From Nitrospira sp. CG24B (lineage in GTDB: Bacteria > Nitrospirota > Nitrospiria > Nitrospirales > Nitrospiraceae): a stretch of 34,285 nucleotides of DNA. Every line of letters starts with the position of its first letter. Position 1 is the first letter of the stretch. The notes under the pieces are model-generated. The model made no database searches and was not told the DNA's origin. It saw only the letters and a program-made list of their open reading frames with translations. Below are positions 16,165-24,731 of this stretch, one piece after another. The DNA is taken from NCBI GenBank assembly GCA_002869845.2, contig NEWS02000004.1:1239392-1273676 (forward strand). Reading direction: 5' to 3'. The translations under genes were made by a program, and so were the position numbers.

Positions 16165-16598
16165 GATGCGCTTCCGATTTGCCGACAGCACCATCGGAGG
16201 AGATCTTCCAGCTTGGCTCGATTCTGCAGATCCGCATCTCGTGCAAACGTGACCGCCACAAACTCGTCAGTCATCTCGGTCTCCTCAATAAACCCGGATT
16301 GAAGGAGGAGCGCCCGGTACTTGGCAACAGCCGGCTGAAGAAAGTATTTGGCCTGCTTCGCGACTTCATCGGTTCCTAAATCCTCCGGCGTTCCTTCCGA
16401 CATCATCGCCATGACATCTTCCATCGCGACCCCATATTGGCAAAGGACTCTCCCGTCCGGTCTGACTTCCAAGAGCCAACCATCAGCTCCCAGATCCATA
16501 ACGAGCGGACCGTTGGGCTCCAATTCGTAAAACTTGGGAAAAGAGCGACGCAGGTCAGCACGAAGCTGGGCCCATGGTGAGGAAGCCGGCTCCGTCAT
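16161..16598 (-). CDS. Conserved-looking 145-residue protein, unknown
   Basis: This is a soluble acidic protein without signal peptide or membrane helix. It opens with a helix (WAQLRADLRRSFPKFYEL), then a beta-rich section (GPLVMDLGADGWLLEVRPDG, LCQYGVAMEDVMAMM) and a helical C-terminal half ending LEDLLRWCCRQIG. I do not recognise the family. ATG 16598 overlaps the TPR gene stop as ATGA, and its own stop overlaps the O-methyltransferase start. It is therefore almost certainly translated, and probably works with its neighbours. Confidence 0.75.
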   Translation of the reverse strand: MTEPASSPWAQLRADLRRSFPKFYELEPNGPLVMDLGADGWLLEVRPDGRVLCQYGVAMEDVMAMMSEGTPEDLGTDEVAKQAKYFLQPAVAKYRALLLQSGFIEETEMTDEFVAVTFARDADLQNRAKLEDLLRWCCRQIGSAS

Positions 16599-17419
16599 GC
16601 TTGTATCCCTCGACGAGGTCCCGACTGATACGGATCTGCGAGACGGACACGAAGGGTGTGTAGGCGCTGGGTGTTTTCTTCCAGTTTCGGCAGATGATAC
16701 TTGCGATCCATCTGCACCACCTGTTCGAGCAGATCGGCGGCGTCCTGCAAACGCCCCATGTCCTCATAACATTGAGCCAACACGTATCGGGCGCCGCCGA
16801 CGCGAAGCTCATCGCGTAACCGCTCGGCGACCGACTGGCTGGTTTGACAACAGGCAGTGGCCTCGTCGTAGCGCTTTTGCATCAAGAATGTGCGGCCGAT
16901 CATGCGCCAGGCGTCCGCAACACCGCCCAGATTCCCCAAGCGGCGCATCAACGCCAACGATCGTTCGTACAACTGAATAGCCTCCTCAAAGTGACCGGTT
17001 TCACGAGCCACCAAACCAAGGTCCGAGAACAGGACGGCTTGGGCCGGCTCATCATGCGTTTTGGTCATGAGATCAAGGGCCTCCAGATAATACGCCCGCG
17101 CCCGATCCCATTCGCCGGCATCAGCCCGAAGGTTTCCGAGGTTTGCTAGCGTCGTCCCGATGCCTTTTTCATCACCGAGAACTTTTTGCAATTCCAAGAC
17201 CTCCTGATAATTCGCCTGGGCCGCATCGCGCCGTCCGCTGACCGCGCAAATGTTCCCCAGGTTGCCAAGTGTGGCGACCAGGGCACGTTGATCACCGGTG
17301 AGCCGATCATATTCTAATGCCTTGGCGTAACAGGTATAGGCCTCCGTGTAGTACCCTCGTGAGAAATGCTCGTTGCCTTGTCGATTCAATTCTTCAGAGA
17401 GGCTGTGACGCACTGTCAT
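16595..17419 (-). CDS. TPR-repeat protein
   Basis: The 274-residue protein consists of about five to six tetratricopeptide repeats, such as GNLGNICAVSGRRDAAQANY, ANLGNLRADAGEWDRARAYY and SDLGLVARETGHFEEAIQLY. The Asn/Gly-rich helix A and long spacing resemble the Rap/LGN subtype. The C-terminal motif DRKYHLPKLEENTQRL recurs in the TPR protein at 27748-28512 (DRRYGLPELHTD), so the two are paralogues. It has no signal peptide, so it is a cytoplasmic protein-protein interaction scaffold. It is coupled by ATGA overlaps on both sides, to the MBL-like gene and the 145-residue gene. Confidence 0.88.
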   Translation of the reverse strand: MTVRHSLSEELNRQGNEHFSRGYYTEAYTCYAKALEYDRLTGDQRALVATLGNLGNICAVSGRRDAAQANYQEVLELQKVLGDEKGIGTTLANLGNLRADAGEWDRARAYYLEALDLMTKTHDEPAQAVLFSDLGLVARETGHFEEAIQLYERSLALMRRLGNLGGVADAWRMIGRTFLMQKRYDEATACCQTSQSVAERLRDELRVGGARYVLAQCYEDMGRLQDAADLLEQVVQMDRKYHLPKLEENTQRLHTLRVRLADPYQSGPRRGIQA

Positions 17420-18018
17420 GGCGTCACTGACAAGAGCTGTTCCACGTGCTGTTTCCCGCCGGCGAGGATGGAGACGCCGTCTCCGACAAGCAGACTATCG
17501 AAGTTGTACTTCAAGAGGCGGCAAAGCCCGTCCTTGGCCTTTTGGACGTCCGCGTACTTTTCGGCAGGAAGCAGACAGAGGGAACCGGGTGGTTTGCCGA
17601 TCAGCGCATCCCCTACGATCAGCACACCTCGCCCCCGCTCTATGAACAATGCGGATTCTCCCGAAGACTTTTGATCCTTCAGATGGATCGCCCAGATCCC
17701 GCCGGGTAATAGCTCACCATCCTTGTAGGTCTTCGTTGGCGTCACATCCATCTGGGCAGCATCGGCTTCCGGCACTCGCAGCTGACACCTGAGCTCTGCC
17801 TGATAGGCCGCAGCCTCTCGGATGTGATCTCGGTTCGTGATGATGATGTAGTCGATCGGCTCATGTCGGCGGACGACCGTCCTCGCCTCGGCCGTCATCG
17901 GGGGTGGGTCTACCAGAATCTTATGTTCACCGATCACGAGAAACAATCCATTGAAGTCGAGCTGCTTCTCCTCGGAAAACCACGACCATTGCCAGATATC
18001 GGGCAGGACTTGTTTCAT
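17416..18018 (-). CDS. Metallo-beta-lactamase-fold-like protein with degenerate metal site
   Basis: This 200-residue protein has the strand order of the MBL fold: NGLFLVIGEHKILVDPPP, then IDYIIITNRDHIREAAAYQ, HLKDQKSSGESALFIERG and GVLIVGDALIGKPPGSL. In catalytic family members the second segment reads THxHxDH; here it reads TNRDH, so two of the motif's histidines are missing while Asp-His remain. A later Asp is present (VGDAL). It may be a non-hydrolytic binding protein or bind a single metal. It starts at ATG 18018, and its stop overlaps the TPR gene. The N-terminus (LPDIWQWSWFSEEKQLDFNG) is aromatic-rich. Confidence 0.75.
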   Translation of the reverse strand: MKQVLPDIWQWSWFSEEKQLDFNGLFLVIGEHKILVDPPPMTAEARTVVRRHEPIDYIIITNRDHIREAAAYQAELRCQLRVPEADAAQMDVTPTKTYKDGELLPGGIWAIHLKDQKSSGESALFIERGRGVLIVGDALIGKPPGSLCLLPAEKYADVQKAKDGLCRLLKYNFDSLLVGDGVSILAGGKQHVEQLLSVTP

Positions 18019-18068
18019 AGCAAGATATGGCGACGTATTATCATTGGGGATTCATGACATCACAGAAC

Positions 18069-18308
18069 TCACAGGGCTGCGATGGCGTCCTTGACCGTCT
18101 TAGTGACCTTCGTCTGGATACTTGCTTCGTGAGGCAAATCGATAATGTCGTCTTCAGGGACGGTGATAAATTTACGATTCGGCCCTTTCGTCAGCGAGAT
18201 CAAGAACATACTGTTGGAAGGAGTGACAGGAATCACGACTTGGACAGACCCGTCAATTCCCTGTACCACTTCTAGAAACTTTTGTTTCCCTTCCTCCATC
18301 TCATCCAT
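18069..18308 (-). CDS. Small acidic protein, first gene of the MBL-TPR-methyltransferase operon
   Basis: I chose ATG 18308 (79 residues); an upstream in-frame start at 18332 would add residues lying in IS-remnant sequence. The N-terminus is DEMEEGKQKFLEVVQGIDG, followed by alternating beta-like segments (VQVVIPVTPSNSMFLISLTK, KFITVPEDDIIDLP) and a closing helix. It has no Cys or membrane segment. The family is not recognised. A 50-bp gap separates it from the next gene on the same strand, so co-transcription is likely. Confidence 0.65.
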   Translation of the reverse strand: MDEMEEGKQKFLEVVQGIDGSVQVVIPVTPSNSMFLISLTKGPNRKFITVPEDDIIDLPHEASIQTKVTKTVKDAIAAL

Positions 18309-18552
18309 CGTTTCCTTTTCTCCTCTCTGCACTCTTATTATCGCGTGCGAAGGGGGACTGATGCTTCTCTGGCGCTCCCGGGTTCAGCAGTAGGTAGAGA
18401 TCGAGCCCTCCCCAGTGGAAGGAGATCGCCTTTTTGAAGTGCTCGATGTTGCGGAACCCGCAGGCCATGCGCTTGATCTTCTGGATCTGGCTGTTGAGCC
18501 CCTCGCTCATCGCAACCTCTTTTTCGAGAAGAGAATAGCTCCTCGTGATCAA
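18301..18552 (-). pseudogene. ISL3-type transposase C-terminal remnant
   Basis: The frame carries the highly recognisable transposase tail SEGLNSQIQKIKRMACGF followed by RNIEHFKKAISFHWGGLDLY. In ISL3-family transposases this motif, around the last DDE-domain helix, lies close to the C-terminus. Nothing of the N-terminal zinc finger or the first catalytic Asp residues is present upstream to 18682, and no terminal inverted repeats are visible. It is a dead fragment of an insertion sequence, now lying just upstream of the operon at 18308, where it may have contributed promoter or leader sequence. Confidence 0.7.
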
Positions 18553-18681
18553 GAGACCATGATCCTATACTGCTCCTGTGCTTCACCGGAAGACCTTTGC
18601 ATCTCCTGAGGTCATCGGCGCCTAGGAGCTGCATCCTACCATGGCAATTTTTGGAGGGGCAACCGCAGCGTAGAGTAGAAA

Positions 18682-19035
18682 CTAATCTTGGGCAGGGCCT
18701 TCGCGCTGGTTCAGCATATCCTTGAGCTGGTCCTTGGCCGTCCCCTCAAATCGAACAAACTCGATTCCAAATCGATCACCTTGCTTCCATCGGACGATGG
18801 CAAGAGTGATGATGATCGGAGACCGAGCACCTGGAGGCTGCACGTGAAGACGCACGCGCGCTCCGATAGGAAGCTGGATCTGACTGTCAACCTCACCTCC
18901 GGCAAGTGTCAGGTTCATCACAGTCCCATAGCCCGATCCTTCATCTCCTGTGAATTGGACGGGATAGTCGACCGGCACTCGAGGCCGACCTCTTGGGTGC
19001 AGCTCTTGTTCGTCGTCTTGCTCTGGAGCCATCAT
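18682..19035 (-). CDS. PilZ-domain protein, c-di-GMP binding
   Basis: I chose ATG 19035 (117 residues) because the frame upstream overlaps purF and is not PilZ-like. PilZ hallmarks are present: RGRPRVPVDYPVQF provides the RxxxR motif (Arg at the first and last position of RGRPR), and NLTLAGGEVD corresponds to the (D/N)xSxxG motif with Thr for Ser. Three more beta-strands follow (ARVRLHVQPPG, IIITLAIVRWKQGDRFGIEF) and a C-terminal helix. It is a single-domain PilZ receptor that would bind cyclic di-GMP and pass the signal to a partner. It lies 20 bp after purF and may be co-transcribed with it. Confidence 0.85.
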   Translation of the reverse strand: MMAPEQDDEQELHPRGRPRVPVDYPVQFTGDEGSGYGTVMNLTLAGGEVDSQIQLPIGARVRLHVQPPGARSPIIITLAIVRWKQGDRFGIEFVRFEGTAKDQLKDMLNQREGPAQD

Positions 19036-19055
19036 GTCGTAGGAGTCCCGGCCAC

Positions 19056-20486
19056 TCAATGCCCTGATTCGAACAGCCCAAGCTGGAGCTCTTCCGCGCG
19101 AGTAAACGGAATGGGATAGCGCTCGGTAAAGCAGGCGGTACAATACTGATCGGGCGCCATCGGCGCGGATGTCAGCATGCCGTCGATGCTCAGATACGCC
19201 AGACTGTCGGCCGTAATATATTTACGGATTTCCTCAATCGAATGATCGGATGCGATCAGCTCTTTCTTGGTGGGCGTGTCGATCCCATAAAAACAAGGCG
19301 ACAGGATCGGCGGTGAACTGATCCGCATATGCACTTCCTTCGCCCCGGCTTGGCGGATCATCTTGACGATCTTGCGGCTGGTCGTTCCTCGAACCAATGA
19401 ATCGTCGACGACGACGACCCGCTTCCCCTCCAACACTTCCGGCACGGCATTCAACTTTACTTTCACGCCGAAGTGGCGAATCGATTGTTCCGGCTCGATA
19501 AACGTTCGCCCGACATAATGATTGCGGATGAGGCCGGTTTCAAATGGAATGCGCCCACCCTCTGCATAACCGAGGGCCGCAGGAACCCCGGAGTCCGGAA
19601 CGGGAATAACCACATCCGCCGGCACCCCTGATTCTTGCGCCAACCGCCGCCCCAACGCTTTTCGTGTGCCATAGACGGCGTTCGCGCCGAAGATTCGACT
19701 GTCGGGTCGAGCAAAGTAAACATATTCAAACACACACATGGCCGGATTCACTTTAGGAAAGGGATGATGGCTGTCCAGCCCTTGCTCAGTGATAACGATC
19801 AGTTCACCCGGTTCGACTTCGCGAACATATTCGGCATCGAGTAAGTCAAAGGCACAGGTCTCCGATGCCACCACCCAACTGTTGCGCAGGCGCCCGATAC
19901 ACAACGGCCTGAGTCCATAGGGATCGCGGGCGGCGATGAGGCCGTTATCGGTCATCAACACCACGGAGAATGCGCCTCGGACTTGGGTCAGGGCATCGAC
20001 GATACGCGCGAGAAAGGAGTCTGCGCGTGAATGGGCAATGAGGTGGATGATGACTTCACTGTCCGATGTGGACTGGAAGATCGCTCCGTAGGCTTCGAGC
20101 TCATGCCGAAGCATCTGCGCATTGATCAGATTGCCGTTGTGAGCCAGAGCTAAATTACCCAGCGCAAAGTTGACGATGAGCGGCTGAACGTTCTTGAGAT
20201 CGTTACCGCCGGTCGTCGAGTAACGGTTATGACCAATGGCCATATGACCTGGCAGTTTCTCCAGCACCGATTTATGAAAAATGTCGGCAACCAGCCCCAT
20301 CCCCTTCTGAACAAAAAACTGCTCTCCATCTCCAGACACTATCCCCGAAGCCTCTTGTCCACGGTGCTGAAGCGCATACAGCCCCAAATAGGTGAGATTC
20401 GCGGCCTCCTCGTGCCCATAGACGCCGAAGACCGCACACTCATCATGAAACTTATCGGGATCGATGATCGGTAATTCTGTTGGCAT
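19056..20486 (-). CDS. purF: Amidophosphoribosyltransferase
   Basis: PurF makes phosphoribosylamine from PRPP and glutamine, the first committed step of purine synthesis. ATG 20486 gives 476 residues with a short propeptide before the nucleophile Cys17 in DECAVFG, which would be exposed by cleavage. The N-terminal glutaminase is followed by the PRTase domain with its PRPP loop [14 protein letters not shown]. Cysteines in AMCVFEY, SPCFYG and YCTACF match the four [4Fe-4S] ligands of the Bacillus-type enzyme. The frame is open to 20555, but that extension overlaps purL and lacks conservation. It follows purL after 22 bp. Confidence 0.97.
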   Translation of the reverse strand: MPTELPIIDPDKFHDECAVFGVYGHEEAANLTYLGLYALQHRGQEASGIVSGDGEQFFVQKGMGLVADIFHKSVLEKLPGHMAIGHNRYSTTGGNDLKNVQPLIVNFALGNLALAHNGNLINAQMLRHELEAYGAIFQSTSDSEVIIHLIAHSRADSFLARIVDALTQVRGAFSVVLMTDNGLIAARDPYGLRPLCIGRLRNSWVVASETCAFDLLDAEYVREVEPGELIVITEQGLDSHHPFPKVNPAMCVFEYVYFARPDSRIFGANAVYGTRKALGRRLAQESGVPADVVIPVPDSGVPAALGYAEGGRIPFETGLIRNHYVGRTFIEPEQSIRHFGVKVKLNAVPEVLEGKRVVVVDDSLVRGTTSRKIVKMIRQAGAKEVHMRISSPPILSPCFYGIDTPTKKELIASDHSIEEIRKYITADSLAYLSIDGMLTSAPMAPDQYCTACFTERYPIPFTRAEELQLGLFESGH

Positions 20487-20508
20487 AGCGTCGCGTCTGA
20501 TGGAAGAA

Positions 20509-22758
20509 CTAGGTGTGGTGGACTGCGCGTTCCAGCGAACAGGCCCATTGGTCATACAATGCCGTCACCGGCTGGTCGATCACTGATTCCGCCGACGCCC
20601 CTTCTCGGAGATGAACGGTCAGCCGCGCACCAGTCACAGATCCGATCATTTCAGCGGGTACCCCGAAACGCCTGGCCTGATCGAGAATCGTCTGTCGATG
20701 GGTGGACTGGGACGAGATCACGACACGCGACTGGCTTTCACCGAACAGCATGGCGTCCTTTCGTAATCGACCTCGTGACAACTGTACCACTGCGCCCAAG
20801 AGTTGTCCGGGACCAGAGATGCAACTTTCCGCCAGTGTCACGGCAAGACCGCCGTCGGAACAGTCATGCGCAGATTGCAGGAGACCGTCACGAATCAGCG
20901 ACAACAGACAATCATGGAGAGCCTGTTCGGTATCGAAACTCAAATACGGTGGCGATCCTTGTTCACGCGCATGCATAACTTTGAGATATTCCGACCCCCC
21001 CAGATCTTCCCGCGCCGATCCCAATAGGATAATGTCGTCGCCTTCCTGCTTAAACCACTGGGTCATCGTCCGCTCAGCCTCTTCGATCAGTCCGACCATG
21101 CCCAGCATCGGCGTCGGATAGATCGAGAGCCCATTGGTTTCATTATAGAAGCTGACATTCCCGCTCACGATAGGAATCTTGAAATGCTCGCAGGCATCTT
21201 TCATCCCTTCAATCGCCAGCACAAACTGCCACATGATGTCGGACCGTTCCGGGTTCCCGAAATTAAGGCAATCGGTTAAGCCGATCGGCGAGGCACCCGA
21301 ACACACGAGATTCCGCGCCGCCTCAGCCACGGCCAGCCTGGCCCCTTCATAGGGATTCAACAGGCAATAGCGGCTGTTGCAATCGACCGTCATGGCCACA
21401 GCTTTGTTCGTGCCTTTGATCCGCACCACTGCGGCATCGGATCCAGGACGAACCATCGTATTCGTCCGCACCATGTGATCATACTGTTCGTAGACCCACC
21501 GCTTGCTGGCGATGGTCGGCGACTCCAACAAGGCCAACAAGGCCACATTCACGTCTTTCACATCTGGAAGGACGTCATAATTCAGGTTCGTCAGCATATC
21601 CTGATACGCGGGTGGCTGATAGGGCCGTTCATACCGAGGTCCATCGTCGGCCAACGATTTGGCAGGAATTTCCGCCACGACCTTGCCCTGATCTTTCACA
21701 CGCAAGATACCGTCTGCCGTCACCTTTCCGACTACAGCCACATCCAAATCCCACTTCCTGCAAATGGCGATACAGTCCTCTTCTTTGCCGGCTTTTGCCA
21801 CCATTAACATCCGCTCTTGCGACTCGGACAGCATGATCTCGTATGGCGTCATCCCCGGCTCTCGCCTCGGGACCACGGTCAGATCCAATTCCATTCCGTT
21901 GCCGGCACGGGAGGCCATCTCGCACGACGAACTCGTCAACCCTGCCGCCCCCATATCTTGAATCCCGACAAGTAGATCTCGCTCCATCAACTCAAGACAG
22001 GCTTCGAGGAGCAATTTTTCGGTAAAGGGATCGCCGACCTGTACCGTCGGACGCTTCTGCTCTGATTGATCGTCGAACGAATCGGACGCCATCGTCGCCC
22101 CATGAATCCCATCACGGCCTGTTGTTGAGCCGAAGTAGATCACGGGATTACCGACGCCTGCCGCCGTGCCACGGAAAATTTTGTCTGTATGGGCCAGACC
22201 GAGACAAAACACGTTGACCAATGGATTCAGCGCGTAGATATCATTGAAGACGATCTCGCCTCCCACGGTAGGTACTCCCATGCAATTGCCGTAGCCGGCA
22301 ATGCCGGAAACGACCCCCTTCATGAGATGACGAGTCTTGGGCGAGTGCAGCTCTCCAAACCGTAAGGAATCGAGCAACGCAATCGGCCGTGCTCCCATGG
22401 TGAAGATATCGCGCAAAATCCCGCCGACGCCCGTCGCCGCCCCCTGATAGGGCTCGATAAACGATGGATGGTTATGCGATTCCATCTTGAAGACGACGCA
22501 GAGTCCATCACCGATATCGACCGCTCCGGCATTCTCACCAGGCCCTTGCACAACACGAGGTCCAGTCGTCGGCAGCTTCTTCAGATGTACGCGTGAACTC
22601 TTGTACGAGCAGTGCTCAGACCACATTACCGAGAACATGCCGAGTTCCGTCAGATTGGGCTCACGCCCGAGAATATCGACGATCTTTTGGTATTCCTCGC
22701 CCGTCAGGTTGTGCTGAGCGATGAGATCTTTGGTGATACGTGGTGTGTCGGCCTGCAT
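20509..22758 (-). CDS. purL: Phosphoribosylformylglycinamidine synthase, large subunit (small-type PurL)
   Basis: This is the ATP-dependent amination of FGAR to FGAM, fourth step of purine synthesis. At 749 residues this is the bacterial PurL type that works with separate PurS and PurQ, both encoded just upstream. Signatures include [14 protein letters not shown] near the N-terminus, [12 protein letters not shown] with the catalytic His, [35 protein letters not shown] and [19 protein letters not shown] 22758 is the start. A strong hairpin separates it from the preceding Ig-like gene, so purL-purF may have their own promoter. Confidence 0.97.
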   Translation of the reverse strand: MQADTPRITKDLIAQHNLTGEEYQKIVDILGREPNLTELGMFSVMWSEHCSYKSSRVHLKKLPTTGPRVVQGPGENAGAVDIGDGLCVVFKMESHNHPSFIEPYQGAATGVGGILRDIFTMGARPIALLDSLRFGELHSPKTRHLMKGVVSGIAGYGNCMGVPTVGGEIVFNDIYALNPLVNVFCLGLAHTDKIFRGTAAGVGNPVIYFGSTTGRDGIHGATMASDSFDDQSEQKRPTVQVGDPFTEKLLLEACLELMERDLLVGIQDMGAAGLTSSSCEMASRAGNGMELDLTVVPRREPGMTPYEIMLSESQERMLMVAKAGKEEDCIAICRKWDLDVAVVGKVTADGILRVKDQGKVVAEIPAKSLADDGPRYERPYQPPAYQDMLTNLNYDVLPDVKDVNVALLALLESPTIASKRWVYEQYDHMVRTNTMVRPGSDAAVVRIKGTNKAVAMTVDCNSRYCLLNPYEGARLAVAEAARNLVCSGASPIGLTDCLNFGNPERSDIMWQFVLAIEGMKDACEHFKIPIVSGNVSFYNETNGLSIYPTPMLGMVGLIEEAERTMTQWFKQEGDDIILLGSAREDLGGSEYLKVMHAREQGSPPYLSFDTEQALHDCLLSLIRDGLLQSAHDCSDGGLAVTLAESCISGPGQLLGAVVQLSRGRLRKDAMLFGESQSRVVISSQSTHRQTILDQARRFGVPAEMIGSVTGARLTVHLREGASAESVIDQPVTALYDQWACSLERAVHHT

Positions 22759-22867
22759 TATGCCCTAGCGATCACAGCGACAAAGAATTTCATGGGACGT
22801 TCTGACTCACCGAGGGCTCAGCTCCAAACAAATGCATGCCGCATACTTATGGGCGTTGTACACCGTA

Positions 22868-22900
22868 ACCAGCGAGGCACCAAACTTGTGCCTCGCTGGT
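22868..22900 (-). terminator. Perfect 13-bp hairpin after the Ig-like gene
   Basis: ACCAGCGAGGCAC (22868-22880) and its complement (22888-22900) surround a seven-base loop. It lies directly downstream of the minus-strand gene ending at 22923 and upstream of purL, so it probably ends or attenuates the upstream purine transcript. No T-run follows. Confidence 0.55.
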
Positions 22901-22922
22901 CAGTTGATTTGGAGACTAAGAT

Positions 22923-23258
22923 CTACTGCACTTCCACCTTAATCGCTGACTCAGCAGCCAAGGTCTGATGATCCTTATCTGCCGCCACAACCTTGATTTC
23001 ATGAGTCCCGGGTGACATCCCCTTGACCGTCCCCTTCCACCCCTTCTGATATTCCCCATCCACGAAACAATGAGCATGTGTCGCCTGGCTACCTGCCTTA
23101 AGTTCGTATTTCACTTCGACGTCGCTCTTCACCTTTTCCCCCGGTGCCGGACTGACTATCTTGATCTGGCTGCCATCATCGGCCGCAGCGAACACATTCG
23201 CGCCTGAACCCAAGGTTAATAGACCAATGGCTGCCACCAATGCACCTATACGTCTCAT
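22923..23258 (-). CDS. Exported Ig-like domain protein
   Basis: This 111-residue protein has a clean signal peptide (IGALVAAIGLLTLGSGANVFAA) and a single beta-sandwich domain: IKIVSPAPGEKVKSDVEVKY, HCFVDGEYQKGWKGTVKGM, SPGTHEIKVVAADKDHQTL. This is the pattern of small bacterial Ig-like or Big-type modules, a ligand-binding or structural domain in the periplasm. It has no relation to purine metabolism, although it sits between purQ and purL on the same strand. A hairpin lies just after it. Confidence 0.75.
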   Translation of the reverse strand: MRRIGALVAAIGLLTLGSGANVFAAADDGSQIKIVSPAPGEKVKSDVEVKYELKAGSQATHAHCFVDGEYQKGWKGTVKGMSPGTHEIKVVAADKDHQTLAAESAIKVEVQ

Positions 23259-23385
23259 TGCGACCCTCCTCTAGGTATAAAAGAAGTTGAAACTGTTACC
23301 GACCAACTGACTGAATACTTTACCGTGCGCACTTTCGATCTTCAATCCTCTGGAGAGCGATCCCGCCAAATCATCGTTGGAGCGC

Positions 23386-24099
23386 TTACCGGACTTCTGC
23401 CACCTTCTTCTGCTCTAAAAACGAGAGCATTGATTGAAAGATGTGTCGCCCATCTTCATTTCCCAGCATGGTCTCCACACAGCGCTCCGGATGTGGCATC
23501 ATTCCCAAGACATTGCCTTGCGCACTGTGGATACCGGCAATATTATCGAGCGAACCATTAGGACAGGCCCCCGGTACCACCTTCCCGTCTACCGTACAAT
23601 AGCGAAAGACCACTTGGGCGTTGGCTTGAAGGCCACCTAACGTCACCGGATCGGTGTAGTAGTTCCCATCCGCATGCGCGATTGGAATTTTGAGCACCTG
23701 ACCAGGTTTGCACGCATTCGTAAACGGCGTCGCCGCGTTCTCCACTTTGACGTACGTCTCGCGGCAGATAAAGTGCAGCGACTTATTTCGCAACATGGCG
23801 CCGGGCAACAAACCCGCCTCCAGCAGAATCTGAAATCCGTTGCAGATCCCCAGCACCAATTTTCCCTCAGCCGCAAACTCCTGGACCGCCTGCATGACCG
23901 GAGAAAACCGAGCAATCGCCCCGGTGCGGAGATAATCGCCATATGAAAATCCCCCCGGCAGGATCACCGCATCCAAGCCGGCTAACGACGACTCCTTATG
24001 CCACACCATTGTGACATTCTGCCCGAGCACATCTTTCAAGACATGCGCACAGTCGTGATCGCAATTACTACCGGGAAATACAAGAACACCGACATTCAT
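23386..24099 (-). CDS. purQ: Phosphoribosylformylglycinamidine synthase, glutaminase subunit
   Basis: PurQ releases ammonia from glutamine for PurL. The 237-residue class I amidotransferase shows [13 protein letters not shown] at the N-terminus, the oxyanion motif [17 protein letters not shown], the nucleophile Cys86 in [10 protein letters not shown], and the HPER segment (MMPHPERC) with the catalytic His and Glu. It lies 20 bp after purS. Start ATG 24099. Confidence 0.97.
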   Translation of the reverse strand: MNVGVLVFPGSNCDHDCAHVLKDVLGQNVTMVWHKESSLAGLDAVILPGGFSYGDYLRTGAIARFSPVMQAVQEFAAEGKLVLGICNGFQILLEAGLLPGAMLRNKSLHFICRETYVKVENAATPFTNACKPGQVLKIPIAHADGNYYTDPVTLGGLQANAQVVFRYCTVDGKVVPGACPNGSLDNIAGIHSAQGNVLGMMPHPERCVETMLGNEDGRHIFQSMLSFLEQKKVAEVR

Positions 24100-24119
24100 G
24101 CGGCAGACCCCACGCGAAG

Positions 24120-24362
24120 TTACGCGGTCAATTCATACTGATAGTCTTCAATGATCGTATTCGCCAGGAGCTTCTCGCACATCGACTTGACCACCACTTC
24201 GGCCTTGGCCCTATCGGCCTCCTGAAGGTCCAGCTCCATGTATTTCCCGACACGCACGTTCGCCACGTGCTTGAACCCCAAAGAGTCCAGCGCATGCTCG
24301 ATAGCCTTGCCTTGAGGATCCAAGATGCCTGACTTCAACGTTACGTGAATTTTGGCTTTCAC
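24120..24362 (-). CDS. purS: Phosphoribosylformylglycinamidine synthase subunit PurS
   Basis: PurS bridges PurQ and PurL in the FGAM synthase complex. The 80-residue sequence has the typical [18 protein letters not shown] start, the HALDSLGF helix, the [11 protein letters not shown] strand and the [15 protein letters not shown] end. It starts with GTG at 24362, overlapping the stop of the small membrane protein gene as GTGA, so the two are translationally coupled. Confidence 0.95.
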   Translation of the reverse strand: MKAKIHVTLKSGILDPQGKAIEHALDSLGFKHVANVRVGKYMELDLQEADRAKAEVVVKSMCEKLLANTIIEDYQYELTA

Positions 24363-24577
24363 AACTTACTCTCCTGCTTTTCTTCGGCCTCATTCAACCG
24401 ATCCACATATTTCTTGATCCAGAAGATGACGGCAATGGTGAGTCCGCCGCAAAACACCAAGGCCACGAACGCCCACCGCCAGGGTGACTCATTTAACCGA
24501 TAGGCCATCACCCCAATAATGGCCGCCCAGACGACCACTGAGGCTACCAATCCATAGTTTAAGTACGCCCGCAGCAT
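24359..24577 (-). CDS. Small two-helix membrane protein
   Basis: This 72-residue protein has two transmembrane segments (GLVASVVVWAAIIGVMAY and WAFVALVFCGGLTIAVIFWI) and a charged coiled C-terminal tail ([18 protein letters not shown]), which should be cytoplasmic. It is coupled by a 4-bp overlap to purS. I know of no purine enzyme of this type; it may be a hitch-hiker, or it could tether or regulate the FGAM synthase at the membrane. Function unknown. Confidence 0.75.
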   Translation of the reverse strand: MLRAYLNYGLVASVVVWAAIIGVMAYRLNESPWRWAFVALVFCGGLTIAVIFWIKKYVDRLNEAEEKQESKL

Positions 24578-24598
24578 CCTTACTCTCTTCCCTTTTCC

Positions 24599-24724
24599 CT
24601 AACTCTTGAAGGGGATGGCGAGGTTGTCCTCAACTGCGCGCATGCAACGAGCATCGTCCGCTTTGATCACAATCTTAGCAGTCCCGCATGCGCGTTGCGC
24701 GAGCAATGAGGATGACCCCGCCAT
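24599..24724 (-). CDS. Possible 41-residue protein inside the palindrome
   Basis: An ATG at 24724 with a G-rich tract immediately before it opens 41 codons, just after purC and 22 bp before the membrane protein gene. The product begins MAGSSSLLAQRACGTAK, and the second half (IVIKADDARCMRAVEDNLAI) looks protein-like. Both ends of the frame lie in the arms of the long inverted repeat, so the frame could equally be accidental. Confidence 0.3.
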   Translation of the reverse strand: MAGSSSLLAQRACGTAKIVIKADDARCMRAVEDNLAIPFKS

Positions 24725-24728
24725 CCCC
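24611..24728. repeat. 118-bp imperfect palindrome between purC and purS region
   Basis: The outer arms, 22 bases each (24611-24632 and 24707-24728, starting GGGGATGGCG), match at 19 of 22 positions. Inner segments GCGCGCATGC (24636-24645) and GCATGCGCG (24686-24694) extend the pairing with a small internal offset, leaving a loop of about 40 bases. It could be a miniature mobile element, a REP-like element or an RNA hairpin controlling expression across the purC-purS junction. Confidence 0.6.
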
Positions 24729-24731
24729 CTC

